Shown: positions 53,335-62,837 of the stretch, one piece after another
Layout of the letters: each line of letters starts with the position of its first letter
Numbering within the stretch: position 1 is the stretch's first letter
Assembly (NCBI GenBank): GCA_949529985.1
Contig: CATIRS010000024.1
Location: 55,833-119,832 of the forward strand
Direction of reading: 5' to 3'
Length of the DNA: 64,000 bases
DNA from: Owenweeksia sp. TMED14
GTDB lineage: Bacteria; Bacteroidota; Bacteroidia; Flavobacteriales; Schleiferiaceae
Notes under the pieces: generated by a model
What the model was told of the DNA's origin: nothing
What the model saw: only the letters and a program-made list of their open reading frames with translations
Database searches by the model: none
Translations under genes and position numbers: made by a program

Positions 53335-54086
53335 AATAGACTCTTTATTATCTCCTCTACGTTTTCCAATTTAACCATGTTGGGGCCATCACTTAATGCA
53401 TTATCCGGATCTGGATGGATCTCGAAAAAATAACCGTCTACATCAAATGCTTTGGCCGCATTGGCCATGTAAGAAACATATTCTCGATTCCCTCCACTTT
53501 TCTCACCTAACCCTCCAGGTTTCTGGACCGAATGAGTACAGTCCATAATAACCTGATTACTAAACTTTTTCATTTCTAAAATATTCGTGAAGTCCACAAC
53601 CAAATTATTGTAACCAAAAACATTCCCTCTCTCTATCATGCCAAATGAAGTAGCTCCATAATTTTCAAGTTTCTGAGCAACATTTTTCATGTCCTTTCCA
53701 CTTAAGAATTGTCCTTTTTTAACATTTACATGCTTTCCAGTTTCACATGCAGCTTTAAGAATATCTGTTTGGCGACATAAGAACGCAGGGATTTGAATGA
53801 TGTCAAGCACCTCGCCAGCAGGAGAAGCTTGATACCCCTCATGAATATCACTAGTCACTTTTAAATCATATTTTAACTTTAAATCTGACATCCAAAGCAT
53901 CCCCTTTTCTAGACCCGGACCTCTGAAAGAATTGTAGCTTGTCCGATTTGCTTTATCGAATGAACTCTTAAAAACAAAGTCAAATTCTAAATATTTTAGT
54001 GCAATCTCGCTCACAAAAGACCCAACCTCATCAAGAATAGATTGAGACTCCATCACACATGGCCCTATGATTATGGTTTTTTTCAT
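53331..54086 (-). CDS. kdsA: KDO-8-phosphate synthase KdsA
   Basis: Condenses arabinose-5-phosphate with phosphoenolpyruvate to KDO-8-phosphate. TIM-barrel family motifs: IIGPCVMESQ, KSSFDKANRTS, RGPGLEKGM, VTSDIHE, IPAFLCRQTDIL, VNVKKGQFLSG, DCTHSVQKPGG and EIHPDPDNALSDGPN. Length 251 residues, slightly short at the N-terminus but with all active-site segments. The Cys of GPCVMES and the DGPN tail can be checked for a metal- or non-metal form. First gene of the kds operon. Confidence 0.95.
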   Translation of the reverse strand: MKKTIIIGPCVMESQSILDEVGSFVSEIALKYLEFDFVFKSSFDKANRTSYNSFRGPGLEKGMLWMSDLKLKYDLKVTSDIHEGYQASPAGEVLDIIQIPAFLCRQTDILKAACETGKHVNVKKGQFLSGKDMKNVAQKLENYGATSFGMIERGNVFGYNNLVVDFTNILEMKKFSNQVIMDCTHSVQKPGGLGEKSGGNREYVSYMANAAKAFDVDGYFFEIHPDPDNALSDGPNMVKLENVEEIIKSLL

Positions 54087-54132
54087 TTTTCAGAAAAAAT
54101 TAAAATAAATACAATAAAATTCATGTTTATAA

Positions 54133-54140
54133 CAAAATTA
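54133..54140 (-). promoter_or_regulatory. Candidate -7 element for kdsA-kdsC-kdsD
   Basis: Minus strand TAATTTTG matches TAnnTTTG, giving a leader of about 40 bases before the kdsA ATG at 54086. No -33 TTG at the right distance. Shares the 165-bp divergent gap with the ugd promoter. Confidence 0.35.
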
Positions 54141-54225
54141 CGCAGTGTTTCATGCTAAAGATATGATATTCGAAAATTATCGCAACGAGTTTAGTAAACC
54201 CAACAACTGATCCAATCATAATAAA

Positions 54226-54233
54226 TATATTTG
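54226..54233 (+). promoter_or_regulatory. Candidate -7 element for the ugd gene
   Basis: TATATTTG matches TAnnTTTG and lies 18 bp before the ATG at 54252. No clear TTG element 17-21 bp upstream. Divergent from the kdsA candidate promoter. Confidence 0.35.
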
Positions 54234-54251
54234 TAACCTAAAATATCATGA

Positions 54252-55568
54252 ATGAAAGTTACAGTCATAGGTACAGGATATGTTGGATTAGTGACAGGTG
54301 CATGTCTATCAGATGTCGGAATGCAAGTCACTTGCGTTGACACAGACATTGTTAAAATAAATAATTTAAAAAAAGGTATTTTACCTATCTATGAGCCAGG
54401 ATTACAAGAAATAGTTGATAGAAATTCTAAATCTGGACGATTATGTTTCTCTACATCTTTAAAAGATGTTTTATCCAATTCTGAAGTTGCCTTTATAGCT
54501 GTAGGAACCCCTCCTGGAGAGGATGGTAGTGCAGATCTAAAATACGTTCTTACTGTCGCCTCAGAAATTGGAAAATATTCAAGCGACTACCTTGTAACAG
54601 TGACAAAGTCCACCGTGCCGGTTGGAACTGCTTCCAAGGTAAAAAGTGCTATTAATAAAGAATTAAAAGAGAGAGGCGCAAAACATACGATAGATATCGC
54701 ATCCAATCCTGAATTTTTAAAGGAAGGTGCTGCGATTGATGATTTCATGAAACCCGATCGAATCGTTTGTGGTGTTGACTCCAACAAGGCTAAATCTATT
54801 ATAAGTAATCTGTATAAACCATTTACTTTAAATGGTCATCCAATATTATTCATGGATATACCCTCAGCTGAGATGACTAAATATGCAGCAAATGCGATGT
54901 TAGCCACGAAGATTTCTTTTATTAATGACATCGCTAACCTTTGCGAATTGACCGGTGCTAACATCAATAATGTACGCAAAGGAATTGGAAGCGATTCAAG
55001 GATAGGCAACAGCTTTATCTATCCGGGAATTGGTTACGGAGGCTCATGCTTTCCAAAAGATGTTAAAGCTCTCGTTAAGAGTGCTGATGAAAATGGGCAT
55101 TCTCTTCGGATACTTCAAGCCGTTGAAGATGTCAATCAAGACCAGAAAAAAATCCTGGTAAAAAAAATTATTGAAGAATTTGGGGAAGACTTAAATGGGA
55201 AAAAATTCGCCTTTTGGGGATTAAGCTTTAAACCGGAAACCGATGATATGCGGGAAGCCCCTTCTTTGGTTATCGCTCATGAACTCTTGCGCCGAGGAGC
55301 AAAAATATCAGCCTATGACCCTGTTGCGACTGACGAAGCTAAAAAAATCCTAGGAGATAAAATATCTTACTCGAATGACGCTTACTCAGCTCTTAAAAAT
55401 GCTGATGCACTTCTGTTGATAACTGAATGGCGTGAATTCCGTTCTACTGATTGGGGAAAAGTTAAAACGAACTTAAAAACTGCAGTAGTATTTGATGGCC
55501 GTAATATCTACGACGGTGCAGAATTGAGATCACATGGTTTCAATTATTATGGAATAGGGGTAAAATAA
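54252..55568 (+). CDS. ugd: UDP-glucose 6-dehydrogenase
   Basis: Oxidises UDP-glucose to UDP-glucuronate with two NAD. NAD fold at the N-terminus ([19 protein letters not shown]), a central [28 protein letters not shown], and the catalytic Cys in [18 protein letters not shown] (about residue 260). The C-terminal UDP-binding domain ends with [13 protein letters not shown] and related segments. Complete at 438 residues. Lies 6 bp before the decarboxylase gene that would use its product. Confidence 0.95.
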   Translation: MKVTVIGTGYVGLVTGACLSDVGMQVTCVDTDIVKINNLKKGILPIYEPGLQEIVDRNSKSGRLCFSTSLKDVLSNSEVAFIAVGTPPGEDGSADLKYVLTVASEIGKYSSDYLVTVTKSTVPVGTASKVKSAINKELKERGAKHTIDIASNPEFLKEGAAIDDFMKPDRIVCGVDSNKAKSIISNLYKPFTLNGHPILFMDIPSAEMTKYAANAMLATKISFINDIANLCELTGANINNVRKGIGSDSRIGNSFIYPGIGYGGSCFPKDVKALVKSADENGHSLRILQAVEDVNQDQKKILVKKIIEEFGEDLNGKKFAFWGLSFKPETDDMREAPSLVIAHELLRRGAKISAYDPVATDEAKKILGDKISYSNDAYSALKNADALLLITEWREFRSTDWGKVKTNLKTAVVFDGRNIYDGAELRSHGFNYYGIGVK

Positions 55569-55574
55569 ATAAAT

Positions 55575-56561
55575 ATGCCACGTATACTTATAACCGGTGC
55601 TGCCGGATTCCTAGGATCACACTTGTGTGATCGGTTTATCGATGAAGGATATGATGTGATTGCAATGGATAATTTAATCACAGGAGATTTAGAAAACATT
55701 TCTCATCTTAGAAAGCTTCCTGAGTTCACATTTATTAACCATGACATAACAGAACATATTCACATTGAAGACAACTTAGATTATATCTTACATTTTGCTA
55801 GTCCAGCATCACCTATTGACTATCTAAAAATACCCATTCAAACGTTGAAAGTCGGCTCCCTTGGAACACATAATTGCCTGGGCCTAGCACGAAGCAAAGG
55901 AGCTAGAATACTTATAGCATCAACCTCTGAAGTTTATGGAGACCCCCAGGTACATCCTCAAACTGAAGAATATTGGGGGCATGTAAACCCCATAGGACCA
56001 AGAGGTGTTTATGATGAAGCTAAGCGTTTTCAGGAGGCCATTACTATGGCCTATCATACTTATCATGGATTGGAAATACGAATTGCGAGGATATTTAATA
56101 CCTATGGTCCAAGAATGCGTCTTAATGACGGAAGAGTGTTGCCAGCATTTATTGGTCAAGCTTTAAGAGGTGAAGACCTGACGATATTTGGGGACGGAAC
56201 ACAAACACGTAGTTTTTGCTTTGTAAATGATTTAGTTGATGGAATTTATAGATTATTGCATAGTGACTATTCCTATCCAGTAAATCTTGGAAATCCAGAT
56301 GAAATTTCTATCCTTCAATTCGCGGAAGAGGTTGTTCAATTGACAGGCACCAATCAAAAAGTTGTTTTTAAAGACTTGCCGAAAGATGATCCAACTCAAA
56401 GAAAGCCAGATATAAGTAAAGCCATGAAAATCTTAAATTGGTCACCTCTTGTAGATAGATCCAAAGGATTAAAGTTGACTTTCGAGGCATTTCAAAAATT
56501 ATCGCTAGCTGAATTGAATAAGCAAGACCACCGAAATTTTAAAAATTACAGCAAAAAATGA
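55575..56561 (+). CDS. UDP-glucuronate decarboxylase (UDP-xylose synthase)
   Basis: SDR enzyme that converts UDP-glucuronate to UDP-xylose. The motif set is that of [67 protein letters not shown] (YxxxK), [16 protein letters not shown] and [17 protein letters not shown]. Length 328 residues. Co-directional and nearly contiguous with ugd, so the pair makes UDP-xylose, and it overlaps galE by four bases. Suggests xylose in the surface polysaccharide. Confidence 0.93.
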   Translation: MPRILITGAAGFLGSHLCDRFIDEGYDVIAMDNLITGDLENISHLRKLPEFTFINHDITEHIHIEDNLDYILHFASPASPIDYLKIPIQTLKVGSLGTHNCLGLARSKGARILIASTSEVYGDPQVHPQTEEYWGHVNPIGPRGVYDEAKRFQEAITMAYHTYHGLEIRIARIFNTYGPRMRLNDGRVLPAFIGQALRGEDLTIFGDGTQTRSFCFVNDLVDGIYRLLHSDYSYPVNLGNPDEISILQFAEEVVQLTGTNQKVVFKDLPKDDPTQRKPDISKAMKILNWSPLVDRSKGLKLTFEAFQKLSLAELNKQDHRNFKNYSKK

Positions 56562-57568
56562 AAAGAATATTGGTCACCGGAGGTTTAGGTTATATCGGCT
56601 CACATACGGTAGTAGAGCTCATACTTCGGGATTATGACGTCACTGTTATAGATAATCTGAGCAATAGCGAAGAAAAGGTATTGGATGGGATTGAAAGTAT
56701 TTGTGGGCAAAGACCAAAATGGATTGATTTAGATCTTTCAGATAGAAGTAGGTGTCATGATTATCTAAAAAATCAAAAATTTGATGGCATTATTCATTTT
56801 GCAGCATTCAAGGCAGTTGGTGAGTCTGTAAAAAAACCCTTAAAATATTATATGAATAATATTTTTAGCCTGGTGAACTTGCTCCGCTATGTGGAAAAGA
56901 ATGTCAACTGTGCGTTTATTTTTAGCTCATCATGCTCGGTATATGGAGAAGCTAAAAAATTACCAATTACAGAAGATTCAGAAATAAAAAGTGCTGAATC
57001 TCCCTATGGAAATACAAAGCAGATCTGCGAAGAAATTATTGAGGAAAGCTCAGTTGCATATAATCTTAAAAGTATTGCGTTAAGGTATTTCAATCCAATT
57101 GGAGCACACCCGTCTGGTAAGATTGGAGAATTACCCATAGGAGTGCCTCAAAACCTTGTGCCGTTTATTACTCAAAGTGCAATTGGAATTCGAGGAGAAT
57201 TAAATGTTTGGGGAAATGACTACCCTACTGCTGATGGATCAGCGATTCGAGATTATATACATGTGGTAGATCTTGCTGAGGCCCACATAGTCGCTTTAGA
57301 AAGATTGCTAGCTGATAAAAATGAGTCCAATACGGAAGTATATAATCTTGGATCTGGTAAAGGATCTAGTGTGTTGGAAGTAATAGAAGCATTTAAAAAA
57401 GCAACAGGAGAAAACCTTCCATACAAGATTTCCCAAAGGCGAAAAGGAGATGTTATTTCGGCCTATGCTGATACAAAGCTTGCGGAGCAGAAACTTGGAT
57501 GGAAATCTAAAAAGACTCTAGAAGATGCATTAAAAGATGCCTGGAGATGGCAGAAAAACAAAATGTAA
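56558..57568 (+). CDS. galE: UDP-glucose 4-epimerase
   Basis: Interconverts UDP-glucose and UDP-galactose. SDR motifs [61 protein letters not shown] (YxxxK), [13 protein letters not shown] and [13 protein letters not shown]. Complete at 336 residues. The GalE identity is firm at family level; activity on N-acetylated forms cannot be excluded. The third gene of the ugd-UXS-galE run. Confidence 0.93.
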   Translation: MKRILVTGGLGYIGSHTVVELILRDYDVTVIDNLSNSEEKVLDGIESICGQRPKWIDLDLSDRSRCHDYLKNQKFDGIIHFAAFKAVGESVKKPLKYYMNNIFSLVNLLRYVEKNVNCAFIFSSSCSVYGEAKKLPITEDSEIKSAESPYGNTKQICEEIIEESSVAYNLKSIALRYFNPIGAHPSGKIGELPIGVPQNLVPFITQSAIGIRGELNVWGNDYPTADGSAIRDYIHVVDLAEAHIVALERLLADKNESNTEVYNLGSGKGSSVLEVIEAFKKATGENLPYKISQRRKGDVISAYADTKLAEQKLGWKSKKTLEDALKDAWRWQKNKM

Positions 57569-57583
57569 TCTCTTCTATACCAA

Positions 57584-58357
57584 CTATATTTCTTTAATGA
57601 ACAGATTCTGATCAAACCTCACGCGGGGGCCATACACACCATTATCAGCCCTTTTTCCTGCAGAGATAACCATGCATATGCTTGCTCCCTTTGGTAGATC
57701 TAGTAAATCTTTTACACGCTTTGCATCCATCCCTTCCATGGGGCAGCTATCAAAACCATAGGACCTAATGGCAAGCATAAAGTTCTCACAGGCTAGTGCG
57801 GTAGACTTTTGAGCCCAAAGCCGCATACCAGCAAGTGAATACGGACCTCTTGGTGTGGGTTTAGATAAACCCCTAAACCAAACATACAATTGCTTGAAAG
57901 GACCATAAATACCAAATGGGCCCATATTGTATGCCATCGGTACAATTCGCGAATAGTATTGATATGCTGCCTTTAATTTCACCTTTTTGGCCTCATCAAA
58001 TTTAGCCAGCATCAAAGCGTTGATCTCCCTCCATCGATCAGGCCTAGCTACAGCAACTACAAGCTCTGAAGCTGTTCTTGCAGCGGGTTGGCTTAGGCAA
58101 TACTTCACTAATTTATTTTTTTTAACCTCGTCACGTACCCAATAAAATTGCCATGTTTGAAGATTACTCGAATTGGGAGCCAACAAGGCAAGCCTAAGAC
58201 ACTCGCGCATAACGCCTTCAGGTATGGTTGTTTCATCATAAACTCGCACGGACCTGCGGCTTTCAATTACAGCCTTGAAGGCATCATGATCCACAGAAAT
58301 AGACTTTTCTTTATATCCATGTTTTGGAGCACTATTAAAAATTTCTACTTTAGACAT
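57584..58357 (-). CDS. Nitroreductase family protein
   Basis: FMN-dependent NAD(P)H oxidoreductase of 257 residues. The FMN phosphate-binding SRRSVRVYD and LAPNSSNLQTWQFYWV are clear, and the C-terminal segment FDSCPMEGMDAKRVKDLL with SICMVISAGKR completes the cofactor site. About 30 residues precede the fold. Physiological substrate unknown. It interrupts the glycan locus and is transcribed opposite to it. Confidence 0.9.
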   Translation of the reverse strand: MSKVEIFNSAPKHGYKEKSISVDHDAFKAVIESRRSVRVYDETTIPEGVMRECLRLALLAPNSSNLQTWQFYWVRDEVKKNKLVKYCLSQPAARTASELVVAVARPDRWREINALMLAKFDEAKKVKLKAAYQYYSRIVPMAYNMGPFGIYGPFKQLYVWFRGLSKPTPRGPYSLAGMRLWAQKSTALACENFMLAIRSYGFDSCPMEGMDAKRVKDLLDLPKGASICMVISAGKRADNGVYGPRVRFDQNLFIKEI

Positions 58358-58377
58358 ATTTAATATTTAACTATTGA

Positions 58378-59415
58378 TCAATAATTTGCGAAAAGTGTTT
58401 TATCTAAAGAATACACTTTTAATCTTTTGTCAAATTTAGATTTATTCACTTGAATAGGGTCATGATCTAATTTTATTACACTTTTAATCTTGTAATTAAT
58501 TTTATACAAAACATCTTTAACCAATCTTGTCTTGTGAGAGTAGTCCAGTTGAGGCTTATCAATCCACTCAATAATATTCCTTGAGTAAACCTGTTCTTTT
58601 GAAGCAATTATATGATTCAATACCAAAAGACAAATGGGTTCCATTTCAATTTTTTCATTTTTGAAATACAAATAGCCTTTTCTAAAAATCATCTTCCTGT
58701 TTTTTATCCTTTGATTTTTAAAAATGAACCCGAGAAAAACCAGTACCAAAGGAGTCAAAATAATAGCTATCCAGGCGGAAAAATTAATATTCTGCGCATA
58801 AAATTCATCTTCTGATAAAAACTTACCAAATATTTCATCAGAATCACGATTCACAAGGTTCATCTCGTCTATATCATTGTCTTTTTTAAAAAATCCATAA
58901 AATTTTTCTTTGTGAAAAAACATATTGTAATGCGCACTAGCTTGATTAAATATTTTTCTTGTAAAAGAAGTTCTCTTATATGATTTAACAGAATTTTTCT
59001 CTAAGTCTATCACCATGAGAATATCATCGTATACATTATCAAACAATATGTGCTCATTGAAATCAATTCTGTGAAGTTCTAAAAGCTTCTCCGATAGATT
59101 TTTTATGGTACCCAATTTAGTCCATATCCCTTCAACCAGGTTGAATCGCCATACGTCATTGGTGATATAAGAAACCATAGGATTCTTATGCTCAAGAACA
59201 TAGCCTCCCAGAACATACAGGTTATCACCAATAACTTTAACTATAGCCTCTTGTCGCCCCTTAGGATAATTATCACTATTCCAAAATGGAACAAATTCCC
59301 ATTCTTTTGTTTCTATATCAAACCGGGTCATGAAGTCCCGGTGAGACCAAAAGCCATAGCCCCCATATTTATAAATACTTCCTTTGTAAGAAAATATAGA
59401 GGCATCAATTTGCAT
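58378..59415 (-). CDS. Kelch/TM/winged-helix-like protein, C-terminal part of a frameshifted gene
   Basis: A 345-codon frame that begins inside a Kelch-type beta-propeller. It has Kelch-like units (YKYGGYGFWSHRDFMTRFD, NLYVLGGYVLEHK, NDVWRFNLVEGIWTKLG), then one membrane segment (about residues 213-233, FSAWIAIILTPLVLVFLGF) and a basic stop-transfer. The 110-residue tail has wHTH-like architecture: YLYFKNEKIEMEP, ICLLVLNHIIASK, HKTRLVKDVLYKIN, KFDKRLKVYSL. This looks like a transmembrane one-component regulator, a reading from pattern rather than a named family. Reading from the upstream frame would join it in frame if the G9 tract at 59472-59480 had one G more. Confidence 0.72.
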   Translation of the reverse strand: MQIDASIFSYKGSIYKYGGYGFWSHRDFMTRFDIETKEWEFVPFWNSDNYPKGRQEAIVKVIGDNLYVLGGYVLEHKNPMVSYITNDVWRFNLVEGIWTKLGTIKNLSEKLLELHRIDFNEHILFDNVYDDILMVIDLEKNSVKSYKRTSFTRKIFNQASAHYNMFFHKEKFYGFFKKDNDIDEMNLVNRDSDEIFGKFLSEDEFYAQNINFSAWIAIILTPLVLVFLGFIFKNQRIKNRKMIFRKGYLYFKNEKIEMEPICLLVLNHIIASKEQVYSRNIIEWIDKPQLDYSHKTRLVKDVLYKINYKIKSVIKLDHDPIQVNKSKFDKRLKVYSLDKTLFANY

Positions 59416-59435
59416 TTTATGCTCATACGAATTGT

Positions 59436-59753
59436 CTATTTTCTGAAAAGAGTCATTTTCGAAAAGATAGACCCCCCCCCACTGCCATCTATAAAATAAT
59501 CTGCATCTACAGTGCTTAAAACATTAAATGAAACAACATTAATATTATCATTTAAAAAAGGGATTTCTATTTGCGCTCCTGTAATTAGATCGACAGACAA
59601 AAAACTGTCTTGATAAAAAATATAAACCTTATCTGAATGTTTTGATAGCAGGGTTTTAATAATTTTATCTGGACTGCTTACAATGGTTTGTCCCCCTCGA
59701 ACAAAAAATGAACTAGTTATGCAAAAAATAATAAAAATAATTAGTTGCTTCAT
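59436..59753 (-). CDS. Signal peptide and start of the same Kelch-type protein (frameshifted)
   Basis: N-terminal part of the split gene. It starts at MKQLIIFIIFCITSSFFVRGGQ, a signal peptide, and continues into the first propeller blades (DKVYIFYQDSFLSVDLITG). After DADYFIDGSGGG it leaves frame and stops 30 bases later. With ten (or seven) G the chain would go on as VYLFENDSFQKIDNSYEHKM into the downstream frame, making a protein of about 458 residues. An in-frame ATG lies five codons further upstream at 59768. Could be an OFF phase state, a true pseudogene or a sequencing error in the homopolymer. Confidence 0.75.
   Translation of the reverse strand: MKQLIIFIIFCITSSFFVRGGQTIVSSPDKIIKTLLSKHSDKVYIFYQDSFLSVDLITGAQIEIPFLNDNINVVSFNVLSTVDADYFIDGSGGGSIFSKMTLFRK
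59472..59480. repeat. Run of nine C (G9 on the coding strand), likely slippage site
   Basis: The longest G/C homopolymer I found in the window, in the coding part of the Kelch-type gene. A length of 3n+1 (10 or 7) restores the frame, 9 or 8 breaks it. Such tracts are classic slipped-strand mispairing sites in contingency genes. The next longest run I noticed, seven C in dapA, keeps frame. Confidence 0.85.
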
Positions 59754-59787
59754 ATTACAAGTATACAATTTACAGTTACAATTAGCT

Positions 59788-59795
59788 TATTTTTG
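59788..59795 (+). promoter_or_regulatory. Candidate -7 element for the wecA-like gene
   Basis: TATTTTTG matches TAnnTTTG, 72 bp before the ATG at 59868. No -33 TTG at the standard distance, so moderate to low support. Confidence 0.3.
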
Positions 59796-59867
59796 ACGAT
59801 GATAAAGTATTTGGTGCTTATTAATCTCCCATTTGAGAGGTCGCATTAAGATTACGTTTTTTTTGAA

Positions 59868-60902
59868 ATGAGACTGATTGTATTTTTTATAGTTTTTATT
59901 TTGATCCTTTTCCTGGCAGGGAATATTTTGAATGTTGATTCTATTTTACTTTATCACTTTTTAGTTATCATGGCGGCAACGTTGGGATTAACGAAATTAG
60001 GAATCATCTACGCCAAAAAATTTGGAATTGTTGATACGCCATCGGTAAGAAAAATACATAAGCACCCTACACCGAGTATTGGAGGAATGGTTTTCATTCC
60101 AATTGCTTTGATCAGTTGGTTGATTAAAATGTCAGATTCCATCGATGAAAAAACTTTAAGCCTTTCATTTTCAATATTATTAATGTACATCCTAGGCATC
60201 ATAGATGACCGAAAGCCATTGAGCCATAAAATAAAACTCCCATTACAAATCCTAGCGAGCGTAATTGTAATACACTTTTGGAACTTTATCCCATTGGATT
60301 TTGGCGGTGCGTTTGGCATCAATACAGTTGGCAATATCTGGGGATGGATTCTTATGATCGCTTTTTTTCAGTTTACCATCAATGCGATAAATTTTATGGA
60401 TGGCATCAATGGATTATTGGGGGGATATATCGTTCTAGTATTTTCTTTTCTTTATCTATGGTCAGGAAGCCTTGGTTCTTTAGAGATAAAAAATATCCTC
60501 GCTAGTATGACTGCAGGAGTAATTGCATTTCTATATTTCAATTTTCGCCGCACAGCAAAAACATTTATGGGTGACGCTGGCTCCACCGTCCTCGGCTTAA
60601 TAGCGGCCACCGCTACAACTAGAATTATTCAAATTGTCCCTACATCATCTATATCAATTGGAAACATTGATTATATAATTCCTCATTTCTTCATTTTCGT
60701 TATCATCTTTTGGTATCCCCTTTTTGATTCACTGCAGGTATACACTAGAAGAATACTTCGGGGTAACAGCCCTTTTATTGCAGACAGACTCCATGTCCAC
60801 CATTGGCTTATGCTCAAGACAAATAAAAACCACCTGTTAAGCTCTCTTTATATTATCGGAATTACTGCAGCAGTTTTATTTGGTATGGCCCTAAATATTT
60901 AA
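59868..60902 (+). CDS. Undecaprenyl-phosphate sugar-1-phosphate transferase, WecA/MraY family
   Basis: Polytopic membrane enzyme (344 residues, about 10-11 hydrophobic segments) that starts lipid-linked glycan synthesis by moving a sugar-1-phosphate onto undecaprenyl phosphate. Family motifs: RKIHKHPTPSIGGMVF, GIIDDRKPLSHKIKL (DD), NAINFMDGINGLLGG, FMGDAGSTVLG and DRLHVHHWL (cf. HIHH of WecA). MraY itself would be in a division cluster, so this is a WecA/TagO-type initiator of the surface polysaccharide. The sugar is probably GlcNAc- or related-1-P; not resolvable. Confidence 0.92.
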   Translation: MRLIVFFIVFILILFLAGNILNVDSILLYHFLVIMAATLGLTKLGIIYAKKFGIVDTPSVRKIHKHPTPSIGGMVFIPIALISWLIKMSDSIDEKTLSLSFSILLMYILGIIDDRKPLSHKIKLPLQILASVIVIHFWNFIPLDFGGAFGINTVGNIWGWILMIAFFQFTINAINFMDGINGLLGGYIVLVFSFLYLWSGSLGSLEIKNILASMTAGVIAFLYFNFRRTAKTFMGDAGSTVLGLIAATATTRIIQIVPTSSISIGNIDYIIPHFFIFVIIFWYPLFDSLQVYTRRILRGNSPFIADRLHVHHWLMLKTNKNHLLSSLYIIGITAAVLFGMALNI

Positions 60903-60925
60903 GTCTAACATTCAACCAGTTCACT

Positions 60926-60933
60926 TATTTTTG
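60926..60933 (+). promoter_or_regulatory. Candidate -7 element for the nucleotide-sugar dehydrogenase gene
   Basis: TATTTTTG matches TAnnTTTG, ending 15 bp before the chosen ATG (60949). The TTG inside it is the earliest in-frame start, which would make it an unlikely start codon. No -33 TTG. Confidence 0.3.
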
Positions 60934-60948
60934 CATCAAATTAATGGA

Positions 60949-62220
60949 ATGCAAAAACTCAAAGACTCAAAAATTGCAATTATCGGTTTAGGCTACGTAG
61001 GTCTTCCCCTGGCTGTTGAATTCTCCAAAAAATATTCGACCGTTGGTTTTGACATTAACAAAAACCGAGTCAATGAACTGAATCATGGTACTGATTCTAC
61101 TCTAGAAGTTGATGACAAATCCTTGAAATCAGCTTTAGATAATGGACTTACTCTCTCCAATGATCTTGAATCCATCACTTCTTCCAATGTATTCATTGTG
61201 ACGGTCCCCACTCCTATTAACAAGGACAAAACTCCTGATCTAAAACCGCTTGATAAAGCAAGTGAAATGTTGGGCCCTTTACTAAAAAAAGGAGATATTG
61301 TTATTTATGAGAGTACCACCTATCCAGGATGCACAGAAGAATTTTGTGTGCCCATTTTAGAATCCTCGAGTAACCTTATTTATAACGAAGACTTTTTTTG
61401 CGGCTATAGTCCCGAAAGAATCAATCCTGGAGATAAAAAAAATACGCTAACTAAAATTGTCAAAGTAACCTCTGGTTCAAACCCTAAAACAGCTTTATTT
61501 GTTGATGAGCTATATCAAAGCATAATTGATGCAGGGACTCATCTGGCTCCCTCAATGGCTGTAGCAGAGGCCTCAAAAGCAATAGAAAATGCGCAGCGCG
61601 ATGTGAATATCAGCTTCGTTAATGAATTGTCTCTAATATTTGATCGTTTGAACATCGATACCCGTGAGGTTCTAGAGGCGGCATCTACAAAATGGAATTT
61701 TCTAAATTATACTCCAGGATTAGTAGGTGGGCACTGTATTGGAGTAGACCCTTATTACCTGGCACACAAAGCTCAAACTGTTGGCTATGAGCCACAAGTG
61801 ATTCTATCTGGAAGAAGGGTGAATGACGCCATGGGGATTCATGTTGCAAGTACATTGATGAAACTTTTGATTTCAAAAAATATTCCAATCAAAAAAAGCA
61901 AAGTATTAATACTGGGCATCACTTTTAAAGAAAACTGCCCGGATATAAGAAATACAAAAATCATTGACGTTATCAATGAACTAAAAGAGTTCAGAATTGA
62001 TGTAGATGTTTTTGATCCAAATGCGAATCATGATGAAGTTGAAAAAGAATTAGGAATAAAACTTTTAACCAAAATAAATGACTTACAGAACTATGATGGA
62101 ATCATTCTAGCCGTAGCTCATCAAGAATTTATGTCTTTAAACCTCAAATCAATGCCAAACCAGGTGATTTATGACCTCAAGGGAATCTACCCAAAAGAAA
62201 ATGTAGATAAACGTTTGTAG
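60949..62220 (+). CDS. Nucleotide-sugar dehydrogenase, UDP-GalNAc/ManNAc(A) type (WbpO/TviB-like)
   Basis: Second UDP-sugar dehydrogenase, of the group that oxidises N-acetylhexosamine nucleotides. IAIIGLGYVGLPLAVEFSKK, VPTPINKDKTPDLKPL, YESTTYPGCTEEFCVPIL, CGYSPERINPGD and the catalytic-Cys motif GLVGGHCIGVDPYYLAHKAQ mark it as WbpO/TviB-like and not Ugd. The start chosen is the ATG at 60949 (MQKLKDSKIAIIG, 423 residues). Its product, an uronic acid of GalNAc or GlcNAc, would be a component of the glycan built on the WecA-like initiator just upstream. Confidence 0.9.
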   Translation: MQKLKDSKIAIIGLGYVGLPLAVEFSKKYSTVGFDINKNRVNELNHGTDSTLEVDDKSLKSALDNGLTLSNDLESITSSNVFIVTVPTPINKDKTPDLKPLDKASEMLGPLLKKGDIVIYESTTYPGCTEEFCVPILESSSNLIYNEDFFCGYSPERINPGDKKNTLTKIVKVTSGSNPKTALFVDELYQSIIDAGTHLAPSMAVAEASKAIENAQRDVNISFVNELSLIFDRLNIDTREVLEAASTKWNFLNYTPGLVGGHCIGVDPYYLAHKAQTVGYEPQVILSGRRVNDAMGIHVASTLMKLLISKNIPIKKSKVLILGITFKENCPDIRNTKIIDVINELKEFRIDVDVFDPNANHDEVEKELGIKLLTKINDLQNYDGIILAVAHQEFMSLNLKSMPNQVIYDLKGIYPKENVDKRL

Positions 62221-62618
62221 CAATTAAATCAAACTGCAGCTTAGACCATTAAATAAATAAAGGTTAATCAAAGGCAATAATTTAGAATAAACAGGTTAAA
62301 ATTAGAACAATTTAAGCTATTTCTATTTAGCGGTATATTTCACCTAAATGTTAATAATGGGGTACATATGATACAAAACAAACCCAGAATTATTTTATTT
62401 CAAAGCATTTGAAGTATTTAGATTTATGAAACCTAAATATTCATTGGCCAAGATGGACTTAACAGATTGAGTTATCTGCACTATCGTTCAACGTAACAAT
62501 AGTTGCTACAACAAAATAATCTAAACCTTAATAAGATCAACAATATTTCCTGATTGTATAAAATTTCAACACATCAAACTACCCGAAGACTGCACCGACA
62601 CAAAATATTATTATGGAA
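62221..62618. other. AT-rich intergenic region without recognised gene
   Basis: About 400 bp between the dehydrogenase and a small minus-strand frame. Strongly AT-rich. It holds an imperfect inverted repeat, CTATCGTT...AACAATAG (62482-62505), and no convincing terminator, promoter pair, tRNA or repeat family. The only plus-strand frame in it (from 62554) overlaps the better minus-strand frame and lacks protein-like composition. Confidence 0.5.
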
Positions 62619-62837
62619 CTACTTGGTTACTTTATATCCTAAAGATGATAGAAACGCAATTTTTTCGTCAACGATTACTTGTTGTCTTGAACTAATTATC
62701 GCATGTAATGATTTACTGAATCCCTCCAATTCTTCGTCAGTAAATTTACTTAAATAATGAGTAACAAATAAGGATTTAAGTGTGCCGTTTTTATTAGAAT
62801 TGTTCCGAATATAATTGATAAACTCTTTTGGCTTCAT
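62619..62837 (-). CDS. Small protein of unknown function (72 residues)
   Basis: Lys-rich soluble frame beginning MKPKEFINYIRNNSNKNG, then LKSLFVTHYLSKFTDEELEG and SSRQQVIVDEKIAFLSSLGY. The amino-acid balance (helices with alternating charged and hydrophobic residues, normal Phe/Leu/Ile content) is more protein-like than the overlapping plus-strand frame, so I think it is real, but it has no recognised domain. It stands alone in a long AT-rich gap of the glycan locus. A TATTTTTG (62963-62956, minus strand) lies 119 bp upstream as a possible promoter. Confidence 0.5.
   Translation of the reverse strand: MKPKEFINYIRNNSNKNGTLKSLFVTHYLSKFTDEELEGFSKSLHAIISSRQQVIVDEKIAFLSSLGYKVTK

Noticed and set aside
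62554-62757. Plus-strand frame of 67 codons in the AT-rich gap
   Set aside because: It overlaps the more protein-like minus-strand small gene and has an unbalanced composition.
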